Shown here: in pieces, positions 9,725 to 20,260 of the stretch
Layout: the number at the start of each line of letters is the position of its first letter
How positions within the stretch are numbered: position 1 is the stretch's first letter
Source of the DNA: Neonectria sp. B-13
Taxonomy: Eukaryota > Ascomycota > Sordariomycetes > Hypocreales > Nectriaceae
Assembly: GCA_002682825.1 (NCBI GenBank)
Contig: NOKP01000007.1
Span: 1,178,001-1,242,000 of the forward strand
DNA length: 64,000 nt
Reading direction: 5' to 3'
The notes under the pieces: model-generated
What the model saw: the letters and a program-made list of their open reading frames with translations, nothing else
Databases searched by the model: none
Told to the model about the DNA's origin: nothing
Translations under genes and position numbers: made by a program

Positions 9725-12700
9725 ATGCCCACTGCTCCAACCAACCCTCCATCGGCCCAGCTCGAGGCTCTGTCCCTCAGCAGCGAGCATGCTCCTGTTC
9801 GGTCAGATGATCAAACACCAATCACGAGACCAATTCCAAGGACCTTTGGCTTCTCATTTGCTTCTCCAAGTTCAGATTCCAGTTCTGCGTCAGGGGTTTT
9901 CCAGTTCAGCCAACCTCAATCCTCGTCCCCACCACAGACACTGAACACTCCCGAGCAACAGGCCAAAAGCCCAAGCACCCTGTTCACCTTTGGAGGCCCT
10001 GGCCAAGGATTCACGCCAACAACCAACGACAGCTTGCCTTTTTCCTTCCGCACGCTCCATAATGCCACGCCTCTGCCGTCGCCTCTGCCGTCGCCTCTGC
10101 CGTCGCCTCTGCCGTCGCCACAATCGTCCTCCACTCTGCTGCCCTCTACTCCATCACAGTCGCCATTTCGTTTTGTCTCGAGTCCGCCTACCAACACCTT
10201 TCATACTCCTTCAAGCAGACACCCCCAAGCACCGCTGTTTTCTTTCGGAGTTCCCTTAACTCCGCCTTCCGCGGCCAGACCACGAACCCTGTCCGTCGCC
10301 TCGTCTCCCTCGTCGGCCCCTGGGCAAGCACGAGACTCAACGCCGAACACACAGCAGCGATTCAGGAGTGTCTCTGAAGTCTCTGCTCCACTCCCCAAAC
10401 CGCCGTATAATGCTCAGGATGAGTCGGCGCCCTCGCATCCGTTCTTCACGCCAGTCTTTCAGACTGCGCTGAAAAATGGTTCCAAAATTGCCAAAGACGC
10501 TGTAGTTGCTATGGAGAAACTGGCCGCTTGTGGATTGACTGAATCCGATGCAGACCTGAGGAGCTTGCTGAGGGATGCAAAGAGTTTGAAGAAATTCCAA
10601 GGCTCTGATACACGCACCGTCGCTGTACTGGGTGACTCCGGGGAAGGTAAGAGTTTCTCAAAGGCTCATTGCGGTAACAGTCATGCTAATTGTCCTATGT
10701 AGGGAAGAGCAGTTTGATTAACTCACTCCTGCACTTGCCGGGGATCGCTCAGACGGTGAGTCTCGGACTTGACATTGAATTTGTGGAATTTCTCATCGCT
10801 AACAAACCTTTTACTTGACAGGCCGATATTGGCTCTGCGTGCACCTCTGTCGTCACCGAGTATCGGCAGAAGAAGGCAGAGCACGTTGCTCCCATTACGG
10901 TAGAAGTGGAATATCTATCGCTGTCCGGAATCAAGGAGCTTGTTCAGGAACTCTTATGGAGCTACCGCCAGCTCTATCTCCCTGGTGTAGAATCCGATGA
11001 CACCCCGGAACAAGACTACCTCCGTTACATGAGAGAATCAGACCAGGCTTGGTCCGCTCTCCATTCCGCATTCCAACACGAAAGAAGATTCTCAAAGGAA
11101 TTCCTTCGAGATATGTCGGAGGGTGCCCTAGAGAGAATCACCAATCAGCTCCTTCAATGGGCTGAAGCTATCCAGTGGCCGAGCGGAGGCACTGATGGGT
11201 TCTGGGTCGACGTCGCCCAAACGGCAGATGAGTGTTGCAAAAAGACCAGAGTTTTCATGCAAGAGAAGTACTGGCCATTCACCAAAATAATCCGGTAAGA
11301 AACAGCAACGTGCAGATTTCCCCCAGACAGACTGGCATTATGACTGATATCGTGAACCTCTCAGTGTCTATCTTAACTCTCAGGTCCTGAAGACCGGGCT
11401 CGTGCTCGCCGACTTACCTGGTACGAGAAGTCTACGCCATGCACAGAGTTAGTTCACCTACTTACATTTAATTTAAAGGGCTGCAGGATACGAACTTAGC
11501 AAGAGTGCGAGCAACTCAAGAATATCTTGTTAAATGCGACAACATATTCATCGTTGCCAAGATTGCCCGAGCCATCACCGACCAGTCGTTGAAATCCTCT
11601 TTGTTTATGGTTTTATCCCGGCACGTTCCAATGGAATGGGAACAGTCTGGTGGGCAGAACTTCAAGCTTGCCGTGGTCTGTACCAGATCAGAGGTATTGA
11701 TAACGTGCGCATTCTATTACGTTGAGAGATTAACCTGCTGCGCAGGACATCGACCTTGAAGCAGCAAGATCCGAGTTCTGCGGACCCAACAAAAGAGTAT
11801 CCCCTCAAGTTATGGCGCAGCTTGATGAAGATCTTGATGTAGCAGAGTCTACAAATGACAAAGTGAAAAAGAAGGCTGCAAAGAGGAAGTGAGTGGAGAC
11901 TATCCCCTCCATTATAAGGCATTCCATCCATTAACGTATACTAGGATTGAGCTTCTTCTCATTCAGGCCAGAAATGACCATGTCAAGGAGGGTTTGCAGC
12001 GTGCTTATGCTTCTGACATTCAGGGCAGAGCACTCGACGTCTTCTGCGTGTCAAACAAGCTGTACAAGAAATACTGCCAGAAAGGAAACACCGAATACGT
12101 AATGGCAAGCGGAGTCCCGGAACTTCGCCGCTTTTGCCACAGCATGACTGCAGACGCTCAGTTGGCTGAGTCGAAGCATTTCTTGTTGTCAAAACTGTCG
12201 ACGCTCCTGAACTCACTCGGCTTATGGGCTAGCAGTTCCCAACACGAAGAAAGTGGAGAAGAAATCGCAGTTAATGACTCGATTTATGATACTTTGGACA
12301 GTGTTGTGCGCGAGGTAAGCTTCATACTCGAGTGATTAAGTTACACATAGAATTGAAACTTACTAAGCTCAGATGCCCAACCTGGTCGCGAGATTCCGAC
12401 AAGCTTTCCACACATGCTTTCAGGAACAGATCATGGACTTATTAGGTACGCTCAGGCATGCCAATATTTTTTTAGCGTACAAAATTAACTTGAATTCTGA
12501 ATAAAGCCAGAAGAGACCAGCATTGGGAACAGGTCGCTGGCACTGAGGGTAGAAAATGGCAGTCTGTAAGTAAAAATTGAGTAATGGTCCAGGAGACCTG
12601 AGAGCTAATTCGGCATGAATAGTGGCATTGGAGTATTCCGCCCATCAATAGCACGGATTTGCGAAGCCTGACAGCTGACCGTGATGCCACAGCCCAGTAC

Positions 12701-13673
12701 AACGCATGGTGCCGGAATAACGGCAACCACGAGACACTCAAGCTCGGGCACGAGGACTGGAACGCGAAAATCATATGGAAGATGCGAATGGAGCTTGAGT
12801 TTCAGTGGGACCTCGTAGAAGAGGAGGTGCCTGAAAGCTTTTCAGTTCTTCTTGGAGAAATGAGGAGTCTCCTGGATGGACTGAAAACTCGTATTCAAGG
12901 TACGTCCATGACCTGGTTGTCCAAGATGTAGCTCCGACACTTACCGAAATTTCTCACGCGGCCCAGAAACGACCAAGTCTGAGTATGCCACCCATCTACT
13001 CAACGGAATCGACTTTCAGATCCAAAATCTCGAGTATAGGATCAGCCGAGAGGAGAGGACGTTTATCAGCGAAGTGAAGTAAGTCCATGCCCGACCTATC
13101 CATCTTTGATACTGGGTCCAGTTAATTACTGAACCATGTTTAGAACCATTCGCAAGCACTCCTCTGAGTCGAATTACAACTCTTATGTTCTTAAAGACAT
13201 GATGCCGTCCTACCGCTCCGCAAGCAGCCAAGAGGGTACGTTGAACTAACTCTATTCCACTTAGCCAGCCGAACTTGGTTTATCGCTTTGAACAACCCCA
13301 TTATGCACTCATTGTTTACACCCAATACTAACACTTCTATTCAGTAAAAGGCCGTGGCATGTTTGCGCGTCAAAAAGCGATCGTGCAAGGCCACATAGAG
13401 GACGGAACTCTCTTCCCAAATCTTGCCATTTCCATGTCTACCAGCATGGACGAAGCAATTGCAGTAGCTGGGAGGAGATTGGATCAGCTTGCCCATGATG
13501 TCTTAGAAAACATCAAGAATGATGTTAACATGGCGTTTCAGCATCCGACACAGGTTGAGCAGCGGTTGGAGCGTGATGAGGAGACAAAGACCCTGCTTGG
13601 AGAGCTTTCGAGGACAGTGAGTGCTCTGAAGCAGCGACATGAATGCCTGACGCAGGGCATTGAGGCAATCTGA
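9725..13673 (+). CDS. SLIP-GC-like/dynamin-superfamily large GTPase with FG-rich N-terminus
   Basis: Thirteen exons keep frame throughout: 9725-10646, 10703-10755, 10822-11294, 11365-11420, 11479-11693, 11746-11888, 11945-12314, 12373-12445, 12507-12565, 12623-12899, 12967-13078, 13144-13235 and 13345-13673 (1057 aa). Residues 1-230 are disordered Ser/Pro-rich sequence with FG or FxF motifs (TFGFSFAS, VFQFSQ, LFTFGG, PFSFRT, LFSFGV). The P-loop GDSGEGKSSLINSL is near residues 303-316 and the G3 motif LADLPG near 497-502. The rest is mostly helical with a long C-terminal coiled-coil-like tail. The layout matches fungal homologs of the vertebrate nuclear GTPase SLIP-GC (NUGGC). Function in fungi is unknown; the FG-like tail hints at nuclear-pore or nuclear association (inference). 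Confidence 0.9.
10070..10117 (+). repeat. in-frame 12-bp minisatellite (4 copies)
   Basis: Four tandem copies of a 12-bp unit (cctctgccgtcg) encode PLPS repeats within the disordered N-terminus of the GTPase. Because the unit is a multiple of three, copy-number change would alter length without shifting frame. Confidence 0.9.
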
Positions 13674-13985
13674 GGTGGTAGAGGGTGCTATTTGAGGTCG
13701 TGTTGTGCACCGCGGATTTCGCTGTCCTTGGAATAAAAGAGTATCATTGGCGTTCGATTCCGCATCATTTACCGAGGTTTCGCTTGAATCCTTCCCCGAG
13801 TTAAAGTCTGAAATGCCACCAAATGTACCATATACTATCTATTCGTTCACTCATGATTAACACTCATATCTGCCCTTCCGAGGTCTTATAGCAGTTGCTG
13901 TAAATTTTCCGTTAATTGAGGCGCTCTTTCTACCTGCAGACTGCACGGGAAGTTGCTACGCAGGATTTGAAGAACAGCATCGACC
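13674..13985. other. 3' flank of the GTPase gene
   Basis: About 310 bp after the stop codon, expected to contain the 3' UTR. No ORF is supported. Confidence 0.4.
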
Positions 13986-14330
13986 TTTGCCAAGTTCGAC
14001 AAAGGCAAATTTCGCCTCTCGAGGGCTCACAGCAAGGTGATCGAGTAATTGCTTTGCGATATCTTATGTCTGGCGATACACCTCCTGGCGTGTAATTGAC
14101 GGCATTGGGAGCGAGACGCTAATCTCAGAGGAAAAAGTCAACTTTGTGAAGAAAAACTTGCTCGCTCTCGTCGGCGATAATGCTTTCTGGATGGATACGT
14201 TGACTCTGGACCAGAGGAATCCGGTTGGGGTCGTTGCCACGGTTTAGGTCATCTCAAACATTTTCGCGATGTGGCTCGGACAAGTGCTATACGGGAATGA
14301 TGGGTCAACCTTGGGTGTTACTTGCCGTAG
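13986..14330 (+). pseudogene. HET (heterokaryon incompatibility) domain relic
   Basis: Three conserved HET blocks survive. FAKFDKGKFRLSRAHSKVIE begins at 13986; a frameshift near 14045 leads to CFAISYVW, the hallmark first HET motif; then FWMDTLTLDQRNPVGVVATV is followed by an in-frame TAG at 14245-14247 where Q is expected, and the frame resumes as VISNIFA. There is no start codon or intact upstream part. HET domains act in allorecognition and cell death in fungi. This copy is a fragment lying between the GTPase gene and a tRNA gene. Confidence 0.75.
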
Positions 14331-14598
14331 GCCGCCACACTCTTCAGCTGGAATTTGGCAAGGAGCAGTTTCTCGTGGATCCGGAAACTCACGCTCCCGT
14401 GGAGGAGGTGACAAGGCAAGGGAATTTGACGGATGATTTGAAAAGACCGCGAGAGACAGCGGAAGCTGGGGAAGCGAACATGCCGTGGCGGGTTAAAAAT
14501 AATAATAAAGCACAACGCAGATTCCACTTCGTCTTCCGCAATGTAAGAGGATCATAGTATAAAATTAGACTCAAAACTCTCAATCAAAACCGGTTATT

Positions 14599-14681
14599 GC
14601 CCGGTTAGCTCAATCGGTAGAGCGTGAGACTCTTATGAGTGCACAATCTCAAGGTTGCGGGTTCGACCCCCGCATCGGGCT
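14599..14681 (+). tRNA. tRNA-Lys (CTT anticodon), intron-containing
   Basis: The acceptor stem GCCCGGT pairs with ATCGGGC with one wobble. The D arm is GCTC-AATCGGTA-GAGC, and the T arm is GCGGG-TTCGACC-CCCGC. The anticodon arm TGAGA/TCTCA carries a loop interrupted just after CTCTTA by about 10-11 extra bases, the standard position (after base 37) of eukaryotic tRNA introns. The anticodon reads CTT, lysine. Internal A and B boxes are intact, so Pol III transcription is expected. The discriminator base is T (14681). Confidence 0.92.
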
Positions 14682-15568
14682 ATTCCTATACAAGCATTCG
14701 AACGATTGACACAATCTTTTTTGCCCTATTTGACAAACGATTCTCCCTAGGCATTAGTTTGGGCAGCTGTGGCTGGCATACTGCCCCAATGATTGTCAGT
14801 TAGATATCGGTCTATTTCTTTTTCCTGTCTGGAAAAAGCTGGGCTTTCCACAATTGAAGAAGGCACACCGGACTCGTTCCGGTCATCAAGTGCGGGGATT
14901 CTTCTGACGGGAAGTGTACCTGGAACCTCTGCCATGCCGGGTCGCTCAACCTTGTAAAAAGTCACCAAGCTCTTCGACCGCAGTGTAGCGAAGCAGCCCC
15001 CAGCAAATAATAGTCCCTGACGTCCAGCATGAAGAACTCAGCAACTACTTGCCGACGTCGGATAAGTGTTAATAGGAGCGGAAGGCACCATGAATGGAAA
15101 CCTCGAAGGTGCCTAATTATGCTTGTTGTAAAAGACTGGGTTTTCCATGCTTGCATGCAATTCGGGATTCAGCCAGTAGTAGCCGCTGTCTTTCAAATGG
15201 CAAGCCTCTTTACATATGATAGTTTACCTAAGCTTATACAGATATCCCTAGGAAATGCCTTGGGACAGCCAGTGATATTACTCTGCACAAGGAAGTCTTC
15301 GAGTGGTGCTCAGACATTTTGCATGTTTCATGTCAACCTTGGAGAAAAGATGGCACGACTCGCTACCATGCCCTCGCTGATCCTCTAATACAAGATTGCA
15401 ATTTGTTAGTTGGATATATCAAATGCTAGCCATCTTGCCTGACCCGATGGCCCCCTACCACTCCTGAGGAACCCGACTTGACAATACCCACCCCGCACCT
15501 CGGCCGGATTTCTGTCCGTTGGTGGAGTTCCATGAACACGCCGGGAGCACTTCCTTATCGTCTTGCTC
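14682..15568. other. intergenic, one doubtful open frame
   Basis: About 890 bp. A minus-strand open frame around 14747-15020 encodes a charged tail (DRNESGVPSSIVESPAFSRQ) that looks protein-like but has no start codon, domain or support. It could be the end of a decayed gene. Otherwise nothing is seen. Confidence 0.3.
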
Positions 15569-17712
15569 CTACAAGCCACCCATGATGGATGGGTCCTTAA
15601 TACTGCCACCGGCATCATTCAGGCCAGCGACTGGTCGATTGTAACTGAAGCCTACGAACTGGTCTTGCATTGTCTGAGAAAGGTCGGGATGGTCGACGTA
15701 AGAGTCCTCAGGGGCTTCTGATGTGAAGTCAGGCGCGATGTTGCCAGTGTCAAGGGCATTGACCTATACGCAGTGGCCTCGTTGTTAGCTAGACTGGAAA
15801 CGAAGTTCCTGACCTGGTAGCAGGAGGAGTATAAAAAGTAACATACCACATTGGGTTTGAATGTCGGCTCGTACTTTCGTTGAAGCAGCTTGCTCCAATC
15901 GATAGCACGAAAGAACGGGTGGGATTTGATCTCCATAGGACCATTAGCTCCAAGCCGTGCAGCAGGGTCTCGATCGAGTAGTTTCATCAAGAGATCCTTA
16001 GCCGCGAGCGGGACAATATCATTGCTTGGGAAAGTCAGCGGGGCAGTTAAGATCTTGCCGTACATCTCTTTGATTGATTCATCATAGAATGGTGGCAGGC
16101 CCGTTAGCATTTCATACAAGAGCACACCAAGGGTCCACCAATCAACTGCCTTGTTATAACCCTGACCAAGTAATATTTCTGGCGCGAGGTATTCAGGAGT
16201 ACCACAGAAGGTATCGGTGCGATCTTCGTCCTTCATCTCAAGTTTGCACAGACCAAAATCGCAAAGTGCAATATGGCCTTGATAGTCAAGAAGGATATTT
16301 TCAGGCTTCAAATCTCGATAGATAACGTTGAACCCATGCAAGCATTCAAGCGCACAGAGGAGTTCAGCCGTGTAAAAGCGGGCGCGGTCGACGTCGAATC
16401 GTCGTTCATTTGTCAAATGATAGAACAGCTCACCGCCATTCACAAAGGCCAGAACGAAGTAGAGTTTTTCTGGAGACTGGAAAGAAAACTTCAACGGGAC
16501 GATGAAGGGGCTGTTGATTAGGGCGAGAACGGAACGTTCAGCGAGGGTGTGGGTGACCTCAGCGCGGGAGATAATCTTTGCTTTCTGAATCGACTTCAAA
16601 GCGTAGATGCAGTTGGTATCCCTTTTCCGTACTTGGTATACTTTGCCGAAGCTGCCCTTGCCCACGACTGTTAATAATTCGAAGTCGTCGACCGTGAGTT
16701 TACCCTCTTGGTTCTCTGCATACTGGACGCTGATTCGAAGTTTTCCCTTTCCATACTGCAGATCAAACCACCCAGCGCCGTTGAACCCCTGTTGGGTGTC
16801 CCTGATAGACTTCCCGTCGTTGCCCAAGACTCTAGTGGGTTCAAGGCGTGGGTTGAGGCGAGCGACGCCCAGAAAGATGTCTTGCGTCCGCCCGGAACCG
16901 GGTGCAGCGTCTGGATTTGGAAAGAAGAGGTGAACTGTAAGCTCGGAAATTCTTAAAACGTCAAACTTGTACTGGGTTTCTGCCCACAAAGGGTTCTTGG
17001 GATTCCCATCGTTGGAATTGACGAAGACTTGAGCCTTGTCAAAGTCAACCAACGCATATGGCATATACTTGCCAGACACTCGACCGTGAACGGTAGGGAT
17101 CTCCTTGAAGCCACGCCCAGATGAGGTCTGAGGCAAGTCCGGGCTATTGGTGAATGCAGCCGAGGCCCGAGAGGATGGAGTCAAGCGGCTTGAATCGGTG
17201 GCAATGCCGCTAAGAGCATCGCCAGCTGAGCGGGAGCTCGAGAGTTGTTGCGAAGGCGAGAATATATTTTGATGTTCGTTGGGGAGTGTTAGACCGCGTG
17301 CTTCGTGAAGGGTGACAATCAGGATGCCTGGTTTCGGAGTCTTAACCACAGGGGCTTGGCTGAGGGTTTCCGAGACGGCCACAACCGGTCGGCCGGTTAT
17401 GGGAGAGATTCTCTGTGTTGGTTCGAGCAAACCAATGTTCGGTGTCACAGGGCCGTCTGCGCCCAGGGAGGATACTGTCTTGCTATTCTTATCCACCTTT
17501 GAAGTGGAAGAGGCGGGTGCAGATCTCGAGAAGCTGGATAAGGACCCCAAATGGGTCTCCTTCAGTTCTGGAGAAGGAAACATTAGTATTTTGGTGTATC
17601 TAGAATGCTTAGAGCTTGTGGGTAGCATCAAGGGCGGTGATCAGGCGGAGACTCAAAACTCCAATGATGTAACGAGGGAGATGCACGACTCACTTTTTGC
17701 TAGATAGGACAT
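15569..17712 (-). CDS. ypkA: AGC-family Ser/Thr protein kinase, YPK1/YpkA ortholog
   Basis: Homolog of yeast Ypk1/2 and human SGK, the TORC2-dependent kinase controlling sphingolipid and plasma-membrane homeostasis. Exons 17712-17694 (19 bp), 17567-15847 and 15763-15569 give 644 aa. The tiny first exon supplies MSYLAKK and joins to LKETHLGSLSSFSRS, the usual N-terminus. A C2-like region covers about residues 90-310. The kinase domain begins at VVGKGSFGKVY, with ALKSI lysine, YRDLKPEN catalytic loop, CDFGLCK, and the activation segment TDTFCGTPEY holding the PDK1-site Thr. The last exon carries the AGC tail with hydrophobic motif QFVGFSYN, the TORC2-type site. All catalytic residues are present. 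The ortholog call is by domain order and tail sequence. Confidence 0.95.
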
Positions 17713-19106
17713 TGGGATGTCAATCTTGGGGAACTGTATTGAAAAAAAGAAGAACTAGAAACTGGTTCTCTGGCGCCTTGGTGAAGGCTGGTTGCTCAGA
17801 TGAAAAGTGATGTTTGTGGTGGCCGGTGATGAACCTGTTAGGAGGTGGCGCAGCCGTTCAGGCGGTGGACGATGTAATTAGAGACGACACACGCGGCCTT
17901 ACCAGGCAGTTAGTCATCACTCATCAGTGAAATGAGCATGTCCTGGGGTACTCCAAGGTGCCAACAGTAATTTGCATATGAATTTAGCCTGTAATGGAAG
18001 CCAAACGCTCAAAGTAACCCCAGGGACCTAGTTCACAAAGCGTGATACCACATTGCAACCCCACCATGACTGCGGCTCTGTGATTTTCCTGTTGCGACCA
18101 ACAATGACCCTGACTGCGGTACGGCTTCCAGCTAGTTTGCTCACTGTATCAAAGAAGGTAGATGTTGATGATAGCGTCTAAGAAAATGGACTACGCTCAT
18201 GCGTGCCAACCGCCCCTCCAAACCGGTGGTTGTATCCCTTCCCTACTCAAAGCCAGGCACCCCTGTCGACCGTATTGATCCCGCCATTGTATTGAGCAGC
18301 GATGCTTAGGATCGAAATGTCTTTCACTGTTTTGTCACCATTACATGGCTCATCGTCTATCCCCGCACGGATCCCGTGACGAGTATTGTCGAGTATAATA
18401 TAAGGGTGTTGTCTTCTCACGCGATCTAGATGGCCTAGCTTAACATAAGCTAGTAGGAAAGTTATAAGAAACTGTCAAGCTGATTGACCTGAACATGGCT
18501 GCTAAGGTAGACCTTCATTACACTTAACTAATGAAGCACAGATGATTATGGAATGAATGAGAGTTTAGACAAATAACACAATATACGTGAACTTACAAAT
18601 TACTTCAGCTTGTTGAATGTTCGAAACGCGTGTCAAGCTGAATACCAGGGACCTTCCTCCTAGAGAGTGCTTGGAACCCCGGAAGCAAGGAGCCTGATGT
18701 TTGATAATCCGACAAGAAATCCTCAGCCAGGGCACGATACCCGTACATTCTTTAGGCGCAGATATCCACTTTACAGATCTATAGAGCGACCTAATCGCAA
18801 TTTATCTTTGCTCCTGTGCTATGAATATCACGCCTTAGGGTTTCAACATGCTTACAGTAAGTACATCAATGAGCAATGAGCCGGTGCTTCTTTTTTCCGA
18901 CACACCTTTGTGTTGGCTATATATACCCTCGTCCCGCATGTTTGATCCGCTTCTTGAACCTCGATCAATGTTCACCATCGAAGTAAATTTTCTACTCACT
19001 GCTCACATAACTGATCGTCCAAACTAACTACGCTGCATTTATCCCTTACAGTCTGACCTCCAATCAAAACCGCCCTACTTACTACTTATCTCTGCAAGCC
19101 GCCAGT
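17713..19106. other. long divergent intergenic region
   Basis: About 1.4 kb between the kinase gene and the KH-domain gene. The first few hundred bases should be the YPK promoter and 5' leader. AT-rich patches occur near 18400-18620. No gene is supported. Confidence 0.4.
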
Positions 19107-19940
19107 ATGCCCCCTATGGACGATGCCAAGCGGGCCTTCGATTTAGGGTCTCCCGACAACCACCAAGTCCCCTCCAAGCAACCACGTCGTGGCGGACGAT
19201 GGGGACCACGAGACGACAGAAATGCTGTGGACTTGCCTACAGCTATTACATCAACAATGACTAGTGAGCAACTTGAGGCATACATCGTCATCTTCCGCAT
19301 CAACGAGATAACGGAGCAGCTCCGTGCTAAAGACGTTACTTTATCGAAGCAGCCCCGTTCTCCATCGCCTAATCCCGAGTATGACCGGACCGGAAGACGC
19401 ACCAATACTCGCGAACAGCGTCTTCGCAGCCGACTGGAACAAGAACGACACCAGCTTGTGGGAACTGCTATCAGAACCATTCCAGCTTATAGCCCACCAC
19501 TTGACTATCGTCATCAGGCTGCCCAGATCAGCGAGAAGGTCTACTTACCAGTCACTGATTTTCCGGGTGTCAACTTAATTGGGCAGATTCTTGGTTCTCG
19601 TGGCAGCAGCCTCAAAGCCATGAATGCACAATCTGGTGCTAACATCGTCATCCGCGGTAGAGGTTCAGTCAAAGAAGGGAAAGGCAAAGAACGTGCGATT
19701 TCAACCAACGAAGATACAGAGCTTCTCCATTGCCTCATTACTGCGGATTCCCAGCATAAGGTTGGTGAAGCTAAGAGGCTCGTCGAAACCGTCATCGACA
19801 TGGCTACGTCTACTCCCGAGCATGAGAACGAGCGGAAGCTTCAACAACTTCGAAGTTTAGCCATCATGAATGAAACTTTCCGTGACGATGAATGTCAACA
19901 TGCTCACATGCAAGGAAAGCCGATTGATCGGATTTTCTAA
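19107..19940 (+). CDS. intronless SF1/BBP (branchpoint-bridging protein)-like KH protein, truncated paralog
   Basis: 277 aa matching the N-terminal half of the splicing factor SF1/Msl5: residues 31-135 follow the conserved helix-hairpin region (RWGPRDDRNAVDLPTAI, SEQLEAY, GRRTNTRE), 145-235 the KH domain (VYLPVTDFPGVNLIGQILGS, GxxG loop GSRG, IRGRGSVKEGKG), and 238-262 the QUA2-like helix ending FRDDE. The canonical protein continues with CCHC zinc knuckles. Here the frame ends HAHMQGKPIDRIF and stops. A shifted frame continues to 20163 with YQKLMSEIEG and a final PPWRVDRYSW, which resemble the BBP C-terminus. It is therefore a diverged copy whose 3' part is frameshifted. It should bind branchpoint-like RNA if expressed, but probably not as the main BBP. 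The absence of introns suggests a retrocopy (inference). Confidence 0.8.
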   Translation: MPPMDDAKRAFDLGSPDNHQVPSKQPRRGGRWGPRDDRNAVDLPTAITSTMTSEQLEAYIVIFRINEITEQLRAKDVTLSKQPRSPSPNPEYDRTGRRTNTREQRLRSRLEQERHQLVGTAIRTIPAYSPPLDYRHQAAQISEKVYLPVTDFPGVNLIGQILGSRGSSLKAMNAQSGANIVIRGRGSVKEGKGKERAISTNEDTELLHCLITADSQHKVGEAKRLVETVIDMATSTPEHENERKLQQLRSLAIMNETFRDDECQHAHMQGKPIDRIF

Positions 19941-20163
19941 TGAACGAAATAGCCAGACTCCTACTTACCAGCAGCTTGCTCTTAGCACCCAGCTCCAAGC
20001 CAACTCGCACGAAGTTAAGAGACTTGACCACGAGTATCAGAAGCTCATGTCAGAGATTGAAGGTACACCAGCAACCAATATAGACCTTACCGTCATGTCT
20101 GCTCAAAAGGTGCAAGCCTTGCCGCCGTGGCGTGTTGATCGATATAGCTGGAGGAACTACTAA
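19941..20163 (+). pseudogene. frameshifted 3' remnant of the SF1/BBP-like gene
   Basis: Continues the homology of the upstream ORF in another frame: NERNSQTPTYQQLALSTQLQ, then YQKLMSEIEG and the Pro/Trp-rich end VQALPPWRVDRYSWRNY. The two CCHC zinc knuckles that belong between the QUA2 helix and this region are missing or unrecognisable. Whether it is translated through frameshifting is not supported by any visible slippery site. Confidence 0.5.
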
Positions 20164-20260
20164 CACAGGGAGGAGAGTCAGGGTCTTACACTAATTCAGA
20201 TCGGGTTTACTATAAGTATTATAATTTTAGGAAGTCTTGAATTCTAGTTGCGAACCCGAC

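Noticed and set aside
10070..10117. CRISPR-like array
   Set aside because: The repeat is a perfect contiguous 12-bp tandem without spacers, within a coding exon of a eukaryote.
14747..15020. Charged open frame on the minus strand downstream of the tRNA
   Set aside because: Protein-like but without a start codon, domain or intron support; could be the end of an old gene, but not enough to list.
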